Source: Holophagaceae bacterium UBA1801 (GTDB lineage: Bacteria; Acidobacteriota; Holophagae; Holophagales; Holophagaceae). Taken from it: a stretch of DNA of 12,760 nucleotides. Made by a program: the position numbers and the translations under genes. Under the pieces are notes generated by a model. The model made no database searches. It saw nothing but the letters and a program-made list of their open reading frames with translations, and was not told where the DNA came from. Position 1 is the stretch's first letter, and the number at the start of each line of letters is the position of its first letter. Shown in pieces: positions 11,297 to 12,760 of this stretch. The stretch is taken from the NCBI GenBank assembly GCA_002319925.1, contig DCFP01000177.1:33621-46380 (forward strand), written 5' to 3'.

Positions 11297-12760
11297 ATGA
11301 GCTCGGTTCGGCCTCCTGTTCCCCTTGGTCCGCTCCACTCAAAGTCGGAGCGCCAGGAACGCCGTTTGCTGATCGAGAAGGCCTGGGAGCGGTTCCTGAC
11401 GGAAGGCGTCGTGTCCGCCAATGTCGGCGAGGTCATCACGAATTCATGGCTCCGGGCAAGGGAGGCGTACCACCTCAATCCGGAGGCCTTGCAACCCATC
11501 CAGTCGGAAACTGAGGAAGCCCTGTTCGAGCGTTGCCATGGGGATGAGGCCTTTGGTCTGGTCCAGCCCGTCCTAAAAGATTTCGCCAGCCGCCTGGATC
11601 TTTCCGACCATGTCCTTGCGTACTTCGACCAGAACGGATGGATGCTTTCCATCGATGGCGATCCAAGGGTCGTCCATGGTCTAGAGGACACGTGCTTCCG
11701 ACCGGGAACCAATTGGGCCGAGTCCTCTGCTGGCACCAACGGCCCGGGGACGGCTTTGGCTGAAGGCCGTCCAATCGAAGTCTTCGCCTCCGAACACTAC
11801 GTGGAGCTTTGGCAGCGGTGGAGTTGCGCCGCAGCCCCGATCCGGTTGCCCGGCTTGGCAGAACCCATCGGGATCATCGATCTCACGGGTCCCTGGGATG
11901 TGCGGCGCCGCCAGGCGCTCATGGTGGTCCAGGCGATCGCCCGGGCCATCCAGGAGCGGATCCAGGCGGCCACCAGTGTCCGTGACGAGGTGGTGCGCTA
12001 TGCGTTCCAGGCAGCCCATGAAGCCGGTGACGCCCTTCTGGCCGTAGACACCCGCGGCTATGTCATTGCCCTCAATGATGCCGCGGCTCGTCGGCGCATC
12101 GTGGAATCCCTGGTGCTCCCCTCGGCCATGCAGGAGGCCATCAGCCATGCCTTCCGGCATTCGGGCCTGGGTGAGGTCTCGCTGGTTTCGCCCGATGGAT
12201 TGCCCTTGGTCGCTTCGTTGGTGCGGCATGAAAACGCACCGGTGGGCGCCATCCTCCGTGTGACCGATATACCTGGAGCCACGCGCGTCCGGAAGCCTTC
12301 CGTCCCCTCCACGCGTTACGACTTCAGCAATATCCAGGGACAATCAAAAGCTTTAGCGGAGGCGCTGAGGCTCGCGCGCGCGGCCTCTGGCAACGATCTG
12401 CCGGTCATCCTCTGCGGGGAATCCGGCACGGGCAAGGAGCTGTTCGCCCACTCCATCCACTCCTCCAGCGGCCGGAGAGCGGGACCTTTCGTGGCCGTCA
12501 ACTGCGGCGGGTTGCCCCCTCAGCTCATCGAAGCCGAGCTGTTTGGTTATGAAGCTGGCGCCTTCACGGGTGCCAAACGGGAGGGCAACGTAGGGCGCTG
12601 CGAACTGGCGGATCGCGGGACGCTGTTCCTCGACGAGGTGAGCGAACTTCCTCCTTCGGCGCAGACGGCCCTGCTGAGGGTCCTCCAGGAGCGGGAGGTC
12701 GTTCGCCTGGGCGGCTTCACACCCCGCATGGTGAACGTGCGGGTCATCGCGGCCACCAAC
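11297..12760 (+). CDS. AcoR-like sigma-54-dependent transcriptional activator, cut by window edge
   Basis: The first 488 codons are present. The N-terminal region resembles the acetoin regulator AcoR: a helical RRLLIEKAWERFL...VITNSWLRAREA segment (23-56), then a GAF domain (about 100-222) with GTNWAESSAGTNGPGTALAEGRP, EHYVELWQRWSCAAAPI and GIIDLTG, followed by a PAS-like region (about 235-325). The AAA+ domain begins near 345, with Walker A GESGTGKE (374-381), the sigma-54 contact loop GAFTGA (421-426) and Walker B GTLFLDE (441-447). The end of that domain and the expected Fis-type DNA-binding domain lie outside. ATG codons at 11282 and 11297 are both possible; neither has a strong ribosome-binding site, and I favour the latter for its fit to family N-termini. 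Its divergence from the AOR operon and the sigma-54 promoter there suggest that it activates the operon in response to an aldehyde, alcohol or ketone. Confidence 0.93.
   Translation, partial: MSSVRPPVPLGPLHSKSERQERRLLIEKAWERFLTEGVVSANVGEVITNSWLRAREAYHLNPEALQPIQSETEEALFERCHGDEAFGLVQPVLKDFASRLDLSDHVLAYFDQNGWMLSIDGDPRVVHGLEDTCFRPGTNWAESSAGTNGPGTALAEGRPIEVFASEHYVELWQRWSCAAAPIRLPGLAEPIGIIDLTGPWDVRRRQALMVVQAIARAIQERIQAATSVRDEVVRYAFQAAHEAGDALLAVDTRGYVIALNDAAARRRIVESLVLPSAMQEAISHAFRHSGLGEVSLVSPDGLPLVASLVRHENAPVGAILRVTDIPGATRVRKPSVPSTRYDFSNIQGQSKALAEALRLARAASGNDLPVILCGESGTGKELFAHSIHSSSGRRAGPFVAVNCGGLPPQLIEAELFGYEAGAFTGAKREGNVGRCELADRGTLFLDEVSELPPSAQTALLRVLQEREVVRLGGFTPRMVNVRVIAATN

Overview
This is a GC-rich (roughly 60-65%, by eye) chromosomal segment from an anaerobe or facultative anaerobe. 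The protein styles, the leucine genes and the tungsten/molybdopterin aldehyde oxidoreductase next to NADH-dehydrogenase-like subunits would suit the Holophagae (Acidobacteriota) or a deltaproteobacterium. That taxonomic guess is inference; no rRNA or marker gene is present to fix it.

Layout, left to right. (1) Positions 1-1620, minus strand: the start of leuC (cut by the window edge) and complete leuB, leucine biosynthesis genes separated by a 125-bp gap that holds a strong palindromic repeat. (2) 1740-2606, plus strand: a LysR-type regulator divergent from leuB, with a good LysR-type operator in the shared promoter region. (3) 2645-4968, plus strand: a CitA/DcuS-type sensor kinase and its CitB/DcuR-type response regulator, translationally coupled through a TTG start. 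The sensor retains the dicarboxylate-binding residue pattern of DcuS. (4) 4969-5058: a convergent gap with a degenerate hairpin and part of the same repeat type as in the leu gap. (5) 10934 down to 5059, minus strand: a six-gene operon encoding a four-cluster ferredoxin, an aldehyde ferredoxin oxidoreductase (AOR) family catalytic subunit, a MoaD-like sulfur carrier, and NuoE-, NuoF- and NuoG-like subunits. A second, unrelated repeat lies between the moaD-like and nuoE-like genes. (6) 10935-11296: a gene-free control region with a sigma-54 type -24/-12 promoter facing the operon and palindromes at enhancer distance. (7) 11297 to the right edge, plus strand: an AcoR-like sigma-54 activator, cut by the window edge.

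How it fits together: the AOR operon most likely makes one multi-subunit enzyme that connects a tungsten (or molybdenum) bis-pterin active site to NAD(H), and probably also to ferredoxin. The NuoF-like subunit has the N-terminal [2Fe-2S] domain and the C-terminal two-cluster ferredoxin domain typical of the HydB/BfuB branch of flavin-based electron-bifurcating enzymes, and no hydrogenase subunit is present. The divergent AcoR-like activator, from a family that senses acetoin or aldehyde-type compounds, together with the sigma-54 promoter suggests substrate-induced expression. The aldehyde or acid substrate, and whether the enzyme bifurcates, cannot be read from sequence alone.
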